Program-made: the position numbers and the translations under genes
In this document: piece by piece, positions 1 through 7,888 of the stretch
Layout: every line of letters starts with the position of its first letter
How positions within the stretch are numbered: position 1 is the first letter of the stretch
Assembly (NCBI GenBank): GCA_016290325.1
Contig: JAEETL010000015.1
Span: 1-60,839 of the forward strand
Direction of reading: 5' to 3'
From: Muribaculaceae bacterium
Lineage (GTDB): Bacteria; Bacteroidota; Bacteroidia; Bacteroidales; Muribaculaceae
DNA length: 60,839 bases
The notes under the pieces: model-generated
Told to the model about the DNA's origin: nothing
What the model saw: the letters and a program-made list of their open reading frames with translations, nothing else
Database searches by the model: none

Positions 1-1
1 G

Positions 2-697
2 ATTGATTTTGATGGTATGACAAATCATGTTGATGTGCTTGCTGAGAGTGGCATTGAAGCCGAGCCGTTCTTTACTTGGCGTATCGGCATCCAGACCTAC
101 TACACCGATAATGGTCAGACCAACGCTTCGGACATTGTCTATATGGAGATTTACCCCCAACTGAAAGAAGCCACTAATGTAACCTCGACTTCCTTCCTTG
201 CTGACTGGTCATGCGAAGCCGAAAATACTTACTTGATCAATAACTTTATTGGTGATGGTTGTGGCTATTTCCTCCATGTTATTGACAAGGCCACACAACA
301 AGAGGTCTTGGTACAGAATGTTGAGCCCACCAATGACATCGTAGATTCAAATGGTCAAGCTCTCCCATTCCAGATTCCCGGTGCTTTCTATACCGTGGAA
401 GGCCTGACACCCGGTAATACTTACCAGTATTATGTGGAGGTGATTCAAAACACGGGTGCCTCGTTTAATTCAGTGGTTCGTGAGGTGACTCTGCTTAGTG
501 CTGGTCTGCGTGGTGACGTTAACATGGACAATGAAGTTGCCATCAACGACGTTACCGCCCTGATCGACTATCTGTTGACTAATAACGCTGAGGGCATTAG
601 CCTTGATAATGCTAACTGCAACCTTGACGGAGGCATTTCTATCGCCGACGTATCAGCTCTAATCGACTACCTGTTGACAGGAGTTTGGGCTGATTAA
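2..697 (+). CDS. Secreted protein with C-terminal dockerin-like repeats (5' partial)
   Basis: The frame is open from the first bases of the window, so the gene starts upstream and the ATG at 17 is probably internal. The visible 231 residues contain a fibronectin-III-like stretch (motifs SFLADWS and GLTPGNTYQYYVEV). Two Ca-binding, dockerin-like repeats follow, GDVNxDxxVxINDVxxLIDYLL at nt 512-577 and a second of the pattern NxDGxIxIxDVxxLIDYLL near nt 611-676, and the protein ends 5 residues later. Such C-terminal dockerin-like modules are common on exported Bacteroidales proteins that lack a cellulosome; their partner is unknown. The catalytic or binding part lies outside the window, so function cannot be given. 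A strong hairpin terminator follows. Confidence 0.8.
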   Translation: MDFDGMTNHVDVLAESGIEAEPFFTWRIGIQTYYTDNGQTNASDIVYMEIYPQLKEATNVTSTSFLADWSCEAENTYLINNFIGDGCGYFLHVIDKATQQEVLVQNVEPTNDIVDSNGQALPFQIPGAFYTVEGLTPGNTYQYYVEVIQNTGASFNSVVREVTLLSAGLRGDVNMDNEVAINDVTALIDYLLTNNAEGISLDNANCNLDGGISIADVSALIDYLLTGVWAD

Positions 698-715
698 TCA
701 TTAGTTTTAACCTTT

Positions 716-751
716 ACAAAGAAGCGGACTCATAAAGAGTCCGCTTCTTTG
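716..751. terminator. Bidirectional hairpin terminator
   Basis: A perfect 14-base inverted repeat (AAAGAAGCGGACTC and its complement) flanks a 5-base loop. It lies between two convergent genes and has A's on one side and T's on the other, so it can act on both strands. Confidence 0.85.
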
Positions 752-766
752 TATCTAAATTGGTTT

Positions 767-3010
767 TTAGCCTTTGAGGGGCGCGAGCTGTTTGGGGTCA
801 CCAACAATCCACAGGATGTCGCCAGAGCGGAAGACCAGGTCGGGCGTCGGGGAAATGTAATCGTCCTCATTGCGCTGCACAGCTACCAGCAGGGCGCCAT
901 GGTTCTCACGCAGGTTGGCGTTTTCCAGTGCTTTCCCCACGATGGGTGATTTATCACCGATAGCGAAATGCACAAACTTGATTTCGTTAATGGAAGTGTC
1001 TTCGACTTCATGTTGAGCCTCTACAAGGGGCAGCATCCGTTGTATTTGCTCTTCGGTTGCAATCACACCCAGCACATCGCCAGGGAAGATACGCATATCG
1101 CCCGATGGCACGGGATGAGACTTGCCCGCACGCTGGATGTTGACCAGATTAACGCCATAACGTGTACGCAAGTCGAGATTGCGCAGTTTATCTCCCACAA
1201 ACGGGCAGTCGTGTCCCACGGTCATGTAGGCCAAGTGCAGGTCACTCACGAGGTTGTGCTCACGCCCTGTGCGACGGTTCTCGCGTTCGTTAATGTTGCT
1301 GATAAATCGTTTCTCAATGTTGGTTACCCTTTTGCGCAAGGGTGTGGGAAGGGCTGAAACCAATATGAGGGCGAGCACAGCGAGGACGACAGCGGCGACA
1401 ATTGCAATGGCGCTGGGATAGATTCCTTGAACAATTGATGCGATAAAACCAATGCACAAGATGCCGCTGATAATAGACATCACAACAAAGGGCACAAATG
1501 ATACCGAGCCCGAAGCCTTGGTGAGCTTGTCATACTCTGACCGCTTTACCGATGGCAAAATGATGGAGATGATGAAAGGCCCCACTATGACGATAGAAAC
1601 GACTACACACGTTAGCCGACCTAATGCGGTGTCACCCAATAAACTGATAATGAATGGCATGATATAGGTGCGGCACAGCACAATCAACGCAGCGATGACA
1701 ACTGAATAAACGATGACCCGCACCAAATATCGCGAAGCGACAGATTTCCATAGGCGCACCGTGTCGCTCATCTCGCTTTCATTAGCATTTTGGCTATAGC
1801 CATTGAGCAACCGCGTCCAGCTCTTGGGCAGGATCTTATACAGCGCATTGTAACATGGTACGGCCTGCTTAATAAAGAACGGGGTGGTGAATGTGGTAAT
1901 GACCGACACGGCTACAATGATCGGGTAGATGCTCTTGTCCAGCACCCCAAGGCTCGTTCCCAATGTGGCAATAATGAACGAGAATTCGCCAATCTGGGTC
2001 AGCGAGAAACCCGATTCCATTGCCAGCTTGAGCGGCTGGCCCGTTGCGAGCATTCCAAAAGTGCCAAACACGATCATGCCAACAATGACGACAACTGCCA
2101 GTAGGGCAATGACGCTCCAGTGCTGGGTCATCACTGTGGGATTGACCATCATGCCCACCGAGATAAAGAACACTGCACCAAACAGATCCTTGACAGATGA
2201 GATAAGGCGCTCAATGCGTTCGGCCTCGATGGTGCCTGCCAAAATGGAACCCATCACAAATGCACCCAATGCTGCCGAAAAGCCCGAGATGATAGAGAAC
2301 AGCACCATGGCAAAGCAAAGTCCCATGGCGATGATGAGCATCTGCTCGTCACTGATGTATCGCCTGAACCGCTTGAACATGGTGGGAATTATGAAAATGC
2401 CCACCGTGAACCACATGATCAGGAAAAACGAGAGTTTGAGTATGCTTCCGACCATTTCCTGGCCTTTGACGCTGTTATTTAGCGCGATGGATGATAGGAT
2501 AACCATCATGACAACGGCAAACAGGTCCTCGACAATGAGCACCGCGAAGGTCATGGGCACAAACCGCCGCTGGCGCATATTCAAGTCGGTCAGCGCCTTA
2601 AGAATAATAGTCGTTGACGACATGGATATCATGCCGCCCAGGAAAATACTGTTCACAAACCCGTAACCAAGGAATCGGCCGACGATAAACCCAAGGCTCA
2701 TCATGCCTAATACTATAATGAGTGCAGTAAGTATCGCCGAGCCGCCCACATCGATCAGTTTCTTGAAACTGAACTCCAGTCCTAGGGAGAACAACAGCAC
2801 GATGATGCCGATTTGAGCCCAGAACTCGATATTGGCCTCACTGGCTACCGAGGGCAGCAATGTGAAGTGAGGACTGGCCAGAAAGCCCGCTACAATATAG
2901 CCCAGCACGACGGGCTGCTTAAGCATTTTGAAAACGATGGTTGCGATAGAGCCCAAAACCAGAATGAGCGCTAGATCGCTTATCAAGCTATTAATATCAA
3001 ATCCTTCCAT
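767..3010 (-). CDS. CPA2-family cation:proton antiporter with C-terminal TrkA-C domains
   Basis: This is an inner-membrane monovalent cation/H+ antiporter of the KefB/RosB type. Residues 1-390 form the Na+/H+ exchanger domain with about a dozen membrane segments, including the typical stretches VLGYIVAG and LLFSLGLEFS. Further hydrophobic segments lie at about 425-570. The C-terminus (about 600-747) carries two TrkA-C/RCK-C ligand-binding domains, each ending in the pattern SGDxLxIVGD or PGDVLGVI. The protein is longer than plain exchangers (about 400) because of this extra membrane region and the regulatory tail. It follows the MgtC-like gene by 7 bases and is likely co-transcribed with it. 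The transported ion (K+ or Na+) cannot be told. Confidence 0.9.
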   Translation of the reverse strand: MEGFDINSLISDLALILVLGSIATIVFKMLKQPVVLGYIVAGFLASPHFTLLPSVASEANIEFWAQIGIIVLLFSLGLEFSFKKLIDVGGSAILTALIIVLGMMSLGFIVGRFLGYGFVNSIFLGGMISMSSTTIILKALTDLNMRQRRFVPMTFAVLIVEDLFAVVMMVILSSIALNNSVKGQEMVGSILKLSFFLIMWFTVGIFIIPTMFKRFRRYISDEQMLIIAMGLCFAMVLFSIISGFSAALGAFVMGSILAGTIEAERIERLISSVKDLFGAVFFISVGMMVNPTVMTQHWSVIALLAVVVIVGMIVFGTFGMLATGQPLKLAMESGFSLTQIGEFSFIIATLGTSLGVLDKSIYPIIVAVSVITTFTTPFFIKQAVPCYNALYKILPKSWTRLLNGYSQNANESEMSDTVRLWKSVASRYLVRVIVYSVVIAALIVLCRTYIMPFIISLLGDTALGRLTCVVVSIVIVGPFIISIILPSVKRSEYDKLTKASGSVSFVPFVVMSIISGILCIGFIASIVQGIYPSAIAIVAAVVLAVLALILVSALPTPLRKRVTNIEKRFISNINERENRRTGREHNLVSDLHLAYMTVGHDCPFVGDKLRNLDLRTRYGVNLVNIQRAGKSHPVPSGDMRIFPGDVLGVIATEEQIQRMLPLVEAQHEVEDTSINEIKFVHFAIGDKSPIVGKALENANLRENHGALLVAVQRNEDDYISPTPDLVFRSGDILWIVGDPKQLAPLKG

Positions 3011-3017
3011 GTGATTA

Positions 3018-3734
3018 TTACATGTTCATCTCGTTGGTGATAGTGATGGAGATGGCATTGATTTTCTCCTTGATGGCGTTGAACATGGCAGGCACGTTCA
3101 CGCTGTTCTTGCTGCGCACCATGAAGTTCACGATAGTGTGTGGTGCCTCATAGTCATATTTCATGAACTCGTCGCTGATGTGGATATCATTTGATTCAAT
3201 AATGTCCCGTATGGGTTGGATGTCATCAAGGATGCCATGAACCTTGACGCGTATGATTTTTGATTCCCATAGGAAATTATAGCGCTGTTCAATACGCTCG
3301 ATGTTCACTAGGATGAAGATGATTAGTAAGGTAGCGATGACGCTGATAAGGTACATCCCGGCACCAACGGCGAGACCGATGCAAGCAGCCATCCAGATAC
3401 CTGCCGCAGTCGTCAAGCCGCGCACCGACCCTTTCATCTGGATAATCGCTCCTGCACCCAGGAAACCCACGCCACTCACGACTTGGGCGGCAATGCGACC
3501 CGGGTCGCCATTCTTGAGTCCCATATATTCCTGAGGGATGTAGATAGAGATGAGCATGGCGAGAGTGGCACCCATCGAAATGAGCGCAAACGTGCGTAAC
3601 CCGGCTTTTTGACCCTTTCGTCGACGTTCTATGCCTATAATCGCTCCTAGCACGAGGCTCACCACCAGTTTGGTTATGGCCCCGATCAAATTCACGTCAG
3701 GGCTGATGATTTGGTTATAAATGTCTTCCAGCAT
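3018..3734 (-). CDS. MgtC/SapB family membrane protein
   Basis: The N-terminal 130 residues hold four to five membrane helices with the family signature GAIIGIERRRKGQKAGLRT and GVGFLGAGAI. A cytoplasmic C-terminal domain follows (about 145-238, ACT-like by length and position). MgtC proteins affect Mg2+/ATP homeostasis and membrane potential; the real activity of this subgroup is unsettled. It is the first gene of an operon with the antiporter, which suggests a shared ion or pH stress role. A promoter element faces it in the divergent gap. Confidence 0.9.
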   Translation of the reverse strand: MLEDIYNQIISPDVNLIGAITKLVVSLVLGAIIGIERRRKGQKAGLRTFALISMGATLAMLISIYIPQEYMGLKNGDPGRIAAQVVSGVGFLGAGAIIQMKGSVRGLTTAAGIWMAACIGLAVGAGMYLISVIATLLIIFILVNIERIEQRYNFLWESKIIRVKVHGILDDIQPIRDIIESNDIHISDEFMKYDYEAPHTIVNFMVRSKNSVNVPAMFNAIKEKINAISITITNEMNM

Positions 3735-3762
3735 GGTTGTATTTTCTTGATTGTTTCAAGTG

Positions 3763-3770
3763 CAAAATTA
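3763..3770 (-). promoter_or_regulatory. Promoter -7 element for the MgtC-antiporter operon
   Basis: TAATTTTG on the minus strand matches the Bacteroidota TAnnTTTG element and ends 28 bases before the start codon. Confidence 0.6.
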
Positions 3771-3813
3771 GCGGTTTTGAGCTACTTTTGCAACCAGTAA
3801 TCAAAAAAAACAG

Positions 3814-3821
3814 TATATTTG
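3814..3821 (+). promoter_or_regulatory. Promoter -7 element for the exported EEP-family gene
   Basis: TATATTTG matches TAnnTTTG. It ends 21 bases before the ATG at 3843, which is the usual spacing in this window, and supports that start. A second match, TACTTTTG, lies at 3783-3790. Confidence 0.65.
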
Positions 3822-3842
3822 CATCATAAAAACTCGTTGATT

Positions 3843-4757
3843 ATGAAAAGAATTGTTTTATCATCACTGCTTTTTGTCATTGTGGCTTTCAATTTGTCGG
3901 CCCAGATGCTTGTTGGTTCCTATAACATCCGCTACAAGAATAGTGGCGACAGCGTGAATGGCAATGTTTGGGAGAAACGTTGCCAGGTTATTTGTGACCA
4001 GGTCAATTTCATGGCTCCTGATATTTTTGGCACCCAGGAGGTGCTACATAACCAATTGATGGACATGCTTGATAAGCTTGATGGTTATGACTACATCGGC
4101 GTGGGCCGCGACGATGGCAAGAACCTGGGCGAGTATGAGGCGATTCTCTATAAGCGTGACTGCCTGCGGTTATTGGATCAAGGCCATTTTTGGCTAAGTG
4201 AGACACCCGATAAACCTGGTTTGGGTTGGGATGCTGCCTGTGTGCGCATCTGCACTTGGGGCAAGTTTGCCAAGCTAACGGCCCCCAGTGATGAGGCATT
4301 CTTTTTCTTCAACCTGCACATGGACCATGTGGGCGTGGTAGCTCGACGCGAGGCGGCCAAACTCATTGTCACTAAGATTCGAGAGATTGCCCATGATGCT
4401 CCAGTGGTTGTCACTGGTGACTTTAATGTGGATCAGACCAATGAGATTTATTCCATCTTTGTGGATTCGGGCATACTGAAGGATTCTTATCAAGCCGCTA
4501 GAATTCGCTTTGCCGAGAACGGGACATTCAACTCCTTTGATGTCGATTTATATACATCGAGCCGCATCGACCATGTGTTAGTCTCGCCAGGGACTCAGGT
4601 GGACGCTTATGGCGTTTTGACCGATGGCTACTGGGTGCCGTGCTTGGATTCTGCCAGTAAGATTAAAGGACATGACGCGCCACAGGAAATCAACTTCGGC
4701 CGCTATGCGCGTCGTTTGCCATCAGACCATTATCCCGTCTTCGTTCGTCTGAAATAA
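3843..4757 (+). CDS. Exported endonuclease/exonuclease/phosphatase family protein
   Basis: A signal peptide (MKRIVLSSLLFVIVAFNLSAQ, with cleavage after SAQ) directs this 304-residue enzyme out of the cytoplasm. The Mg-dependent EEP fold is shown in order by SYNIRY, the metal-binding Glu in GTQE, FNLHMDH, the catalytic TGDFN, and the terminal SDHYPV. Secreted relatives hydrolyse phosphodiesters or phosphomonoesters in nucleic acids, sugars or lipids; the substrate here is unknown. The ATG at 3843 was chosen over an upstream in-frame start at 3819 because that one would lie within the promoter. It is monocistronic. Confidence 0.88.
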   Translation: MKRIVLSSLLFVIVAFNLSAQMLVGSYNIRYKNSGDSVNGNVWEKRCQVICDQVNFMAPDIFGTQEVLHNQLMDMLDKLDGYDYIGVGRDDGKNLGEYEAILYKRDCLRLLDQGHFWLSETPDKPGLGWDAACVRICTWGKFAKLTAPSDEAFFFFNLHMDHVGVVARREAAKLIVTKIREIAHDAPVVVTGDFNVDQTNEIYSIFVDSGILKDSYQAARIRFAENGTFNSFDVDLYTSSRIDHVLVSPGTQVDAYGVLTDGYWVPCLDSASKIKGHDAPQEINFGRYARRLPSDHYPVFVRLK

Positions 4758-4811
4758 ATTCATTAACTTTAATTAATCGTTAGTTCTTGCCATTGACTGC
4801 CAAAAAAGCGT

Positions 4812-4819
4812 TATCTTTG
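4812..4819 (+). promoter_or_regulatory. Promoter -7 element for the nrnA-DUF4827-glmM operon
   Basis: TATCTTTG matches TAnnTTTG and ends 22 bases before the ATG at 4842. An in-frame TTG at 4827 would leave almost no leader. Confidence 0.65.
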
Positions 4820-4841
4820 CCGACTATTGCGATTTGAAACG

Positions 4842-5897
4842 ATGATTAATTCAATCATAGAAGACGCGAAAATCGAGAAGTTGCGTGCGCTTATTAACGG
4901 GGTGCAACGCATTGCTATCACGTGCCACAAGTCTCCTGATGGCGATGCCTTGGGCTCAACGTTGGCCCTTTGCCGTGTGTTAAGGCGCCTGGGCAAGGAC
5001 GCAATGATTGTCACGCCCGATATGGCTCCACGCTCATTGGAGTTTATCCCTGGTGTGCGTGAGATTGTGGTGTTTACCAAGAGCGAGTTGAGGGCGAGAA
5101 ATGTTTTAGCCGATGCGCAGCTCATCTTCTGCCTCGACTATAACTCCCTCAAGCGAGTGGATCGTCTTGCCGAGATTATTGAGCCGCTTAAAGTTCCTCG
5201 TGTGCTTATTGATCATCACTTGGATCCTGACCTGGTTTTTGACGTTTCGATTTCTCATCCCGAGGTCTCCTCGACCTGTGAACTCGTTTTCCGCGTATTC
5301 ATGCAGATGGGGTTGTTGCGGTTCATGGACCGCATAGTGGCAAGCTGCCTGTATGTGGGACTCACGACCGATACCGGCGGTTATGCCTATAGTTGTGACA
5401 ATCCTGAGTTTTATGAGATACTGGCGTCAATCATGCGTCGGCACATCGACCGCATCTGGCTTTATAACAAGGCGATGAACACATTCAGCGCCGATAGCAT
5501 CCGATTGCAGGGCTATGCCTTGAGCGAGAAGATGCAACTATTCCCCGAGCAGGGTGCGGCTCTTATCACGCTTAGCAAGGAGGAGTTGGAACGCTTTAAT
5601 TATCAGCGTGGTGATACCGAGACATTGGTCAACAAGCCATTGGCCATTCCCGAGATTTATTGGAGTGTGTTCCTGCGCGAGGATCTTGACCGCATCAAGG
5701 TTTCGTGTCGGTCCCAGGGCGATTTCTCGGTGAGCGACATTTGTGCGCGTTATTTCAATGGTGGAGGACATGAAAATGCCGCCGGTGGCGATTTCAATGG
5801 TTCGCTTGAAGATGCGGTGGCAGTTTTTCATCAAGTCATTGCCGACCTTTTCCCTGCCGATAATTCACAAGAACAATCAAAACAAGAACAAGAATAA
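4842..5897 (+). CDS. nrnA: DHH-family phosphoesterase (NrnA-like oligoribonuclease/pAp phosphatase)
   Basis: This 351-residue DHH/DHHA1 protein should degrade short oligoribonucleotides and dephosphorylate 3'-phosphoadenosine 5'-phosphate in the cytoplasm. Visible motifs are DGDALGS (motif I), the Asp in CLDYNS, DHHLDP (the DHH motif), and the C-terminal nucleic-acid-binding GGGHENAAGG of DHHA1. Length and domain order fit NrnA. The stop overlaps the start of the next gene (TAATG), so translation is probably coupled. Start chosen by promoter spacing and by the first ATG. Confidence 0.88.
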   Translation: MINSIIEDAKIEKLRALINGVQRIAITCHKSPDGDALGSTLALCRVLRRLGKDAMIVTPDMAPRSLEFIPGVREIVVFTKSELRARNVLADAQLIFCLDYNSLKRVDRLAEIIEPLKVPRVLIDHHLDPDLVFDVSISHPEVSSTCELVFRVFMQMGLLRFMDRIVASCLYVGLTTDTGGYAYSCDNPEFYEILASIMRRHIDRIWLYNKAMNTFSADSIRLQGYALSEKMQLFPEQGAALITLSKEELERFNYQRGDTETLVNKPLAIPEIYWSVFLREDLDRIKVSCRSQGDFSVSDICARYFNGGGHENAAGGDFNGSLEDAVAVFHQVIADLFPADNSQEQSKQEQE

Positions 5898-6475
5898 TGA
5901 AAAGTTTTTTCACTAGATTTATGTTTCTGGGGTTTGCTGCCCTAACGTTGCTCACATCGTGCAACGACGACCAGAGTTATGCCGACCGCCTGAATGAGGA
6001 GCGTAATGCCGTTAACGCTTATCTAGCCAATCACCGCGTGGTGATGTCGATTCCCGAAGATACCGTCTTTGAAGTGGGACCCGATGCACCTTTCTATCGT
6101 ATTGATGCTGATGGCAACGTCTATATGCAGGTCCTCAATCCCGGTGATAGGGTGAATGACAAGGCCAAAACCAGCGAACCGATTTACTTCCGTTACGCCC
6201 GTTACAACTTGGCAACATGGTATGCTAGTGGTGCATGGACTCAGACCGACGGTAACGAGAACACGATGGACGCATTCTCATGCTCTTTCAACTATGCTGA
6301 TTACACCTTGCCGTCCTCGTCACAGTGGGGATATGGCCTACAGTTCCCCCTTCTTTTCCTGGGTGTGGAGTGTGAGGTCAATCTTATTGTTAAGTCTCAA
6401 TATGGCTTTACCAGTGAGATTTCCTATGTCCAGCCTTTCTTCTTCCATGTCCGTTACTTCCACAGCCAAATCTAA
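5897..6475 (+). CDS. DUF4827 family lipoprotein
   Basis: The 192-residue protein starts with a lipoprotein signal (lipobox LTSC, Cys near residue 22) and so is anchored in an envelope membrane. The remainder (YADRLNEERNAVNAYL at the start of the mature part, then a beta-rich region) fits the Bacteroidales DUF4827 family, whose fold is reminiscent of FKBP-type proteins. No catalytic residues can be named. It lies between nrnA and glmM, with a one-base overlap upstream and 25 bases downstream, so it is part of that operon. Confidence 0.8.
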   Translation: MKSFFTRFMFLGFAALTLLTSCNDDQSYADRLNEERNAVNAYLANHRVVMSIPEDTVFEVGPDAPFYRIDADGNVYMQVLNPGDRVNDKAKTSEPIYFRYARYNLATWYASGAWTQTDGNENTMDAFSCSFNYADYTLPSSSQWGYGLQFPLLFLGVECEVNLIVKSQYGFTSEISYVQPFFFHVRYFHSQI

Positions 6476-6500
6476 CACCTAACAAAATAATTAAACTTAA

Positions 6501-7886
6501 ATGTCTCTTATCAAATCTATATCTGGAATCCGCGGCACCATCGGCGGCAATGCTGGCGATGGTCTCACTCCACTAGACATTGTCAAGTTCACGTCGGCTT
6601 ATGCCACGTTTATGCGTCGCAACTCGCCTGTCAAGACTAACGTGATCGTTGTTGGACGTGATGCTCGTCTCTCGGGCCGCATGGTATTGAATACAGTTGT
6701 CGGTACGCTCACTGGTATGGGCTTTGATGTCGTAAATATCGGCTTGGCCACAACGCCTACCACCGAGTTGGCTGTTGTGGGTGAGAACGCGTGTGGCGGC
6801 ATCATCATCACCGCCTCCCATAACCCCAAGCAGTGGAATGCACTCAAGCTGTTGAATCATAACGGTGAGTTTCTTACCGATGCCGAGGGTAAAGAAGTGC
6901 TCCGTTTAGCCGAGGCCGAGGATTTTGACTATGCCGACGTCGATCACTTGGGACGTGAGCAGAAGAATTACACCTGGTTACGCCGCCACATTGATCATGT
7001 GTTGGCTTTGGACCTGGTGGATGTCGATGCGATCCGTAAGGCCGATTTCACGGTCGCTGTTGATGCGGTGAATTCGGTAGGCGGTATTGCCATTCCCCAA
7101 TTACTTGATGCATTGGGTGTCAAGAAAGTAGAAAAGTTATTCTGTGACCCGACCGGTAATTTTGGTCACACTCCTGAGCCTATACCCGAAAACCTCACGG
7201 CGATTAGTGATTTCATGCGTCAAGGCAAAGCTGATGTCGGCTTTGTGGTTGATCCCGACGTGGATCGTCTGGCTATCGTCATGGAAAACGGTGAGTTCTT
7301 TGTCGAGGAATATACCCTTGTGGCTGTTGCCGACTATGTGCTTGCCCATACTCCTGGAGCGACGGTGAGCAACCTGTCATCGTCACGCGCACTGCGTGAT
7401 GTGACCGTTAATCATGGCTGTTCATATACTGCGGCTGCCGTGGGTGAGGTGAATGTCACCACCGAAATGCGCCGCACGGGTGCTGTCATCGGTGGCGAGG
7501 GCAATGGTGGAGTCATTTATCCCGCTAGCCACTATGGACGCGATGCACTGGTTGGTGTGGCTTTATTCTTGTCATTACTGGCCAAGAGCGGTAAGAAAGT
7601 GAGTGAGCTGAAGAAAACCTATCCTCAGTATAGCATTGCCAAGACCAAACTGGAACTTAAGCCGGGCATGGACGTTGATGCTATCCTCAAGGCGGTAGAG
7701 AAACACTATCAGGGAGAGCAGATGACTACCATCGATGGTGTGAAGATTGACTTTGCCGACGGTTGGGTCCACCTGCGCAAGAGCAATACCGAGCCCATCA
7801 TCCGCATCTATAGCGAGGCTCACTCCATGCAGGAGGCAGAGCAACTCGGCAACGATGTAAAACAGATCGTACTCTCGCTGATCTAA
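6501..7886 (+). CDS. glmM: Phosphoglucosamine mutase
   Basis: This enzyme converts glucosamine-6-P to glucosamine-1-P, feeding UDP-GlcNAc for peptidoglycan and lipid A. The 461-residue alpha-D-phosphohexomutase fold is shown by RGTIGG, GRDARLSG, the phosphoserine loop TASHNP (Ser106), the Mg-binding DPDVDR, the sugar-binding GGEGNGG, and the phosphate-binding RKSNTEPIIRIY near the C-terminus. A phosphomannomutase activity cannot be excluded from sequence. It is last in the nrnA operon and ends 2 bases from the convergent comEC. Confidence 0.87.
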   Translation: MSLIKSISGIRGTIGGNAGDGLTPLDIVKFTSAYATFMRRNSPVKTNVIVVGRDARLSGRMVLNTVVGTLTGMGFDVVNIGLATTPTTELAVVGENACGGIIITASHNPKQWNALKLLNHNGEFLTDAEGKEVLRLAEAEDFDYADVDHLGREQKNYTWLRRHIDHVLALDLVDVDAIRKADFTVAVDAVNSVGGIAIPQLLDALGVKKVEKLFCDPTGNFGHTPEPIPENLTAISDFMRQGKADVGFVVDPDVDRLAIVMENGEFFVEEYTLVAVADYVLAHTPGATVSNLSSSRALRDVTVNHGCSYTAAAVGEVNVTTEMRRTGAVIGGEGNGGVIYPASHYGRDALVGVALFLSLLAKSGKKVSELKKTYPQYSIAKTKLELKPGMDVDAILKAVEKHYQGEQMTTIDGVKIDFADGWVHLRKSNTEPIIRIYSEAHSMQEAEQLGNDVKQIVLSLI

Positions 7887-7888
7887 AG

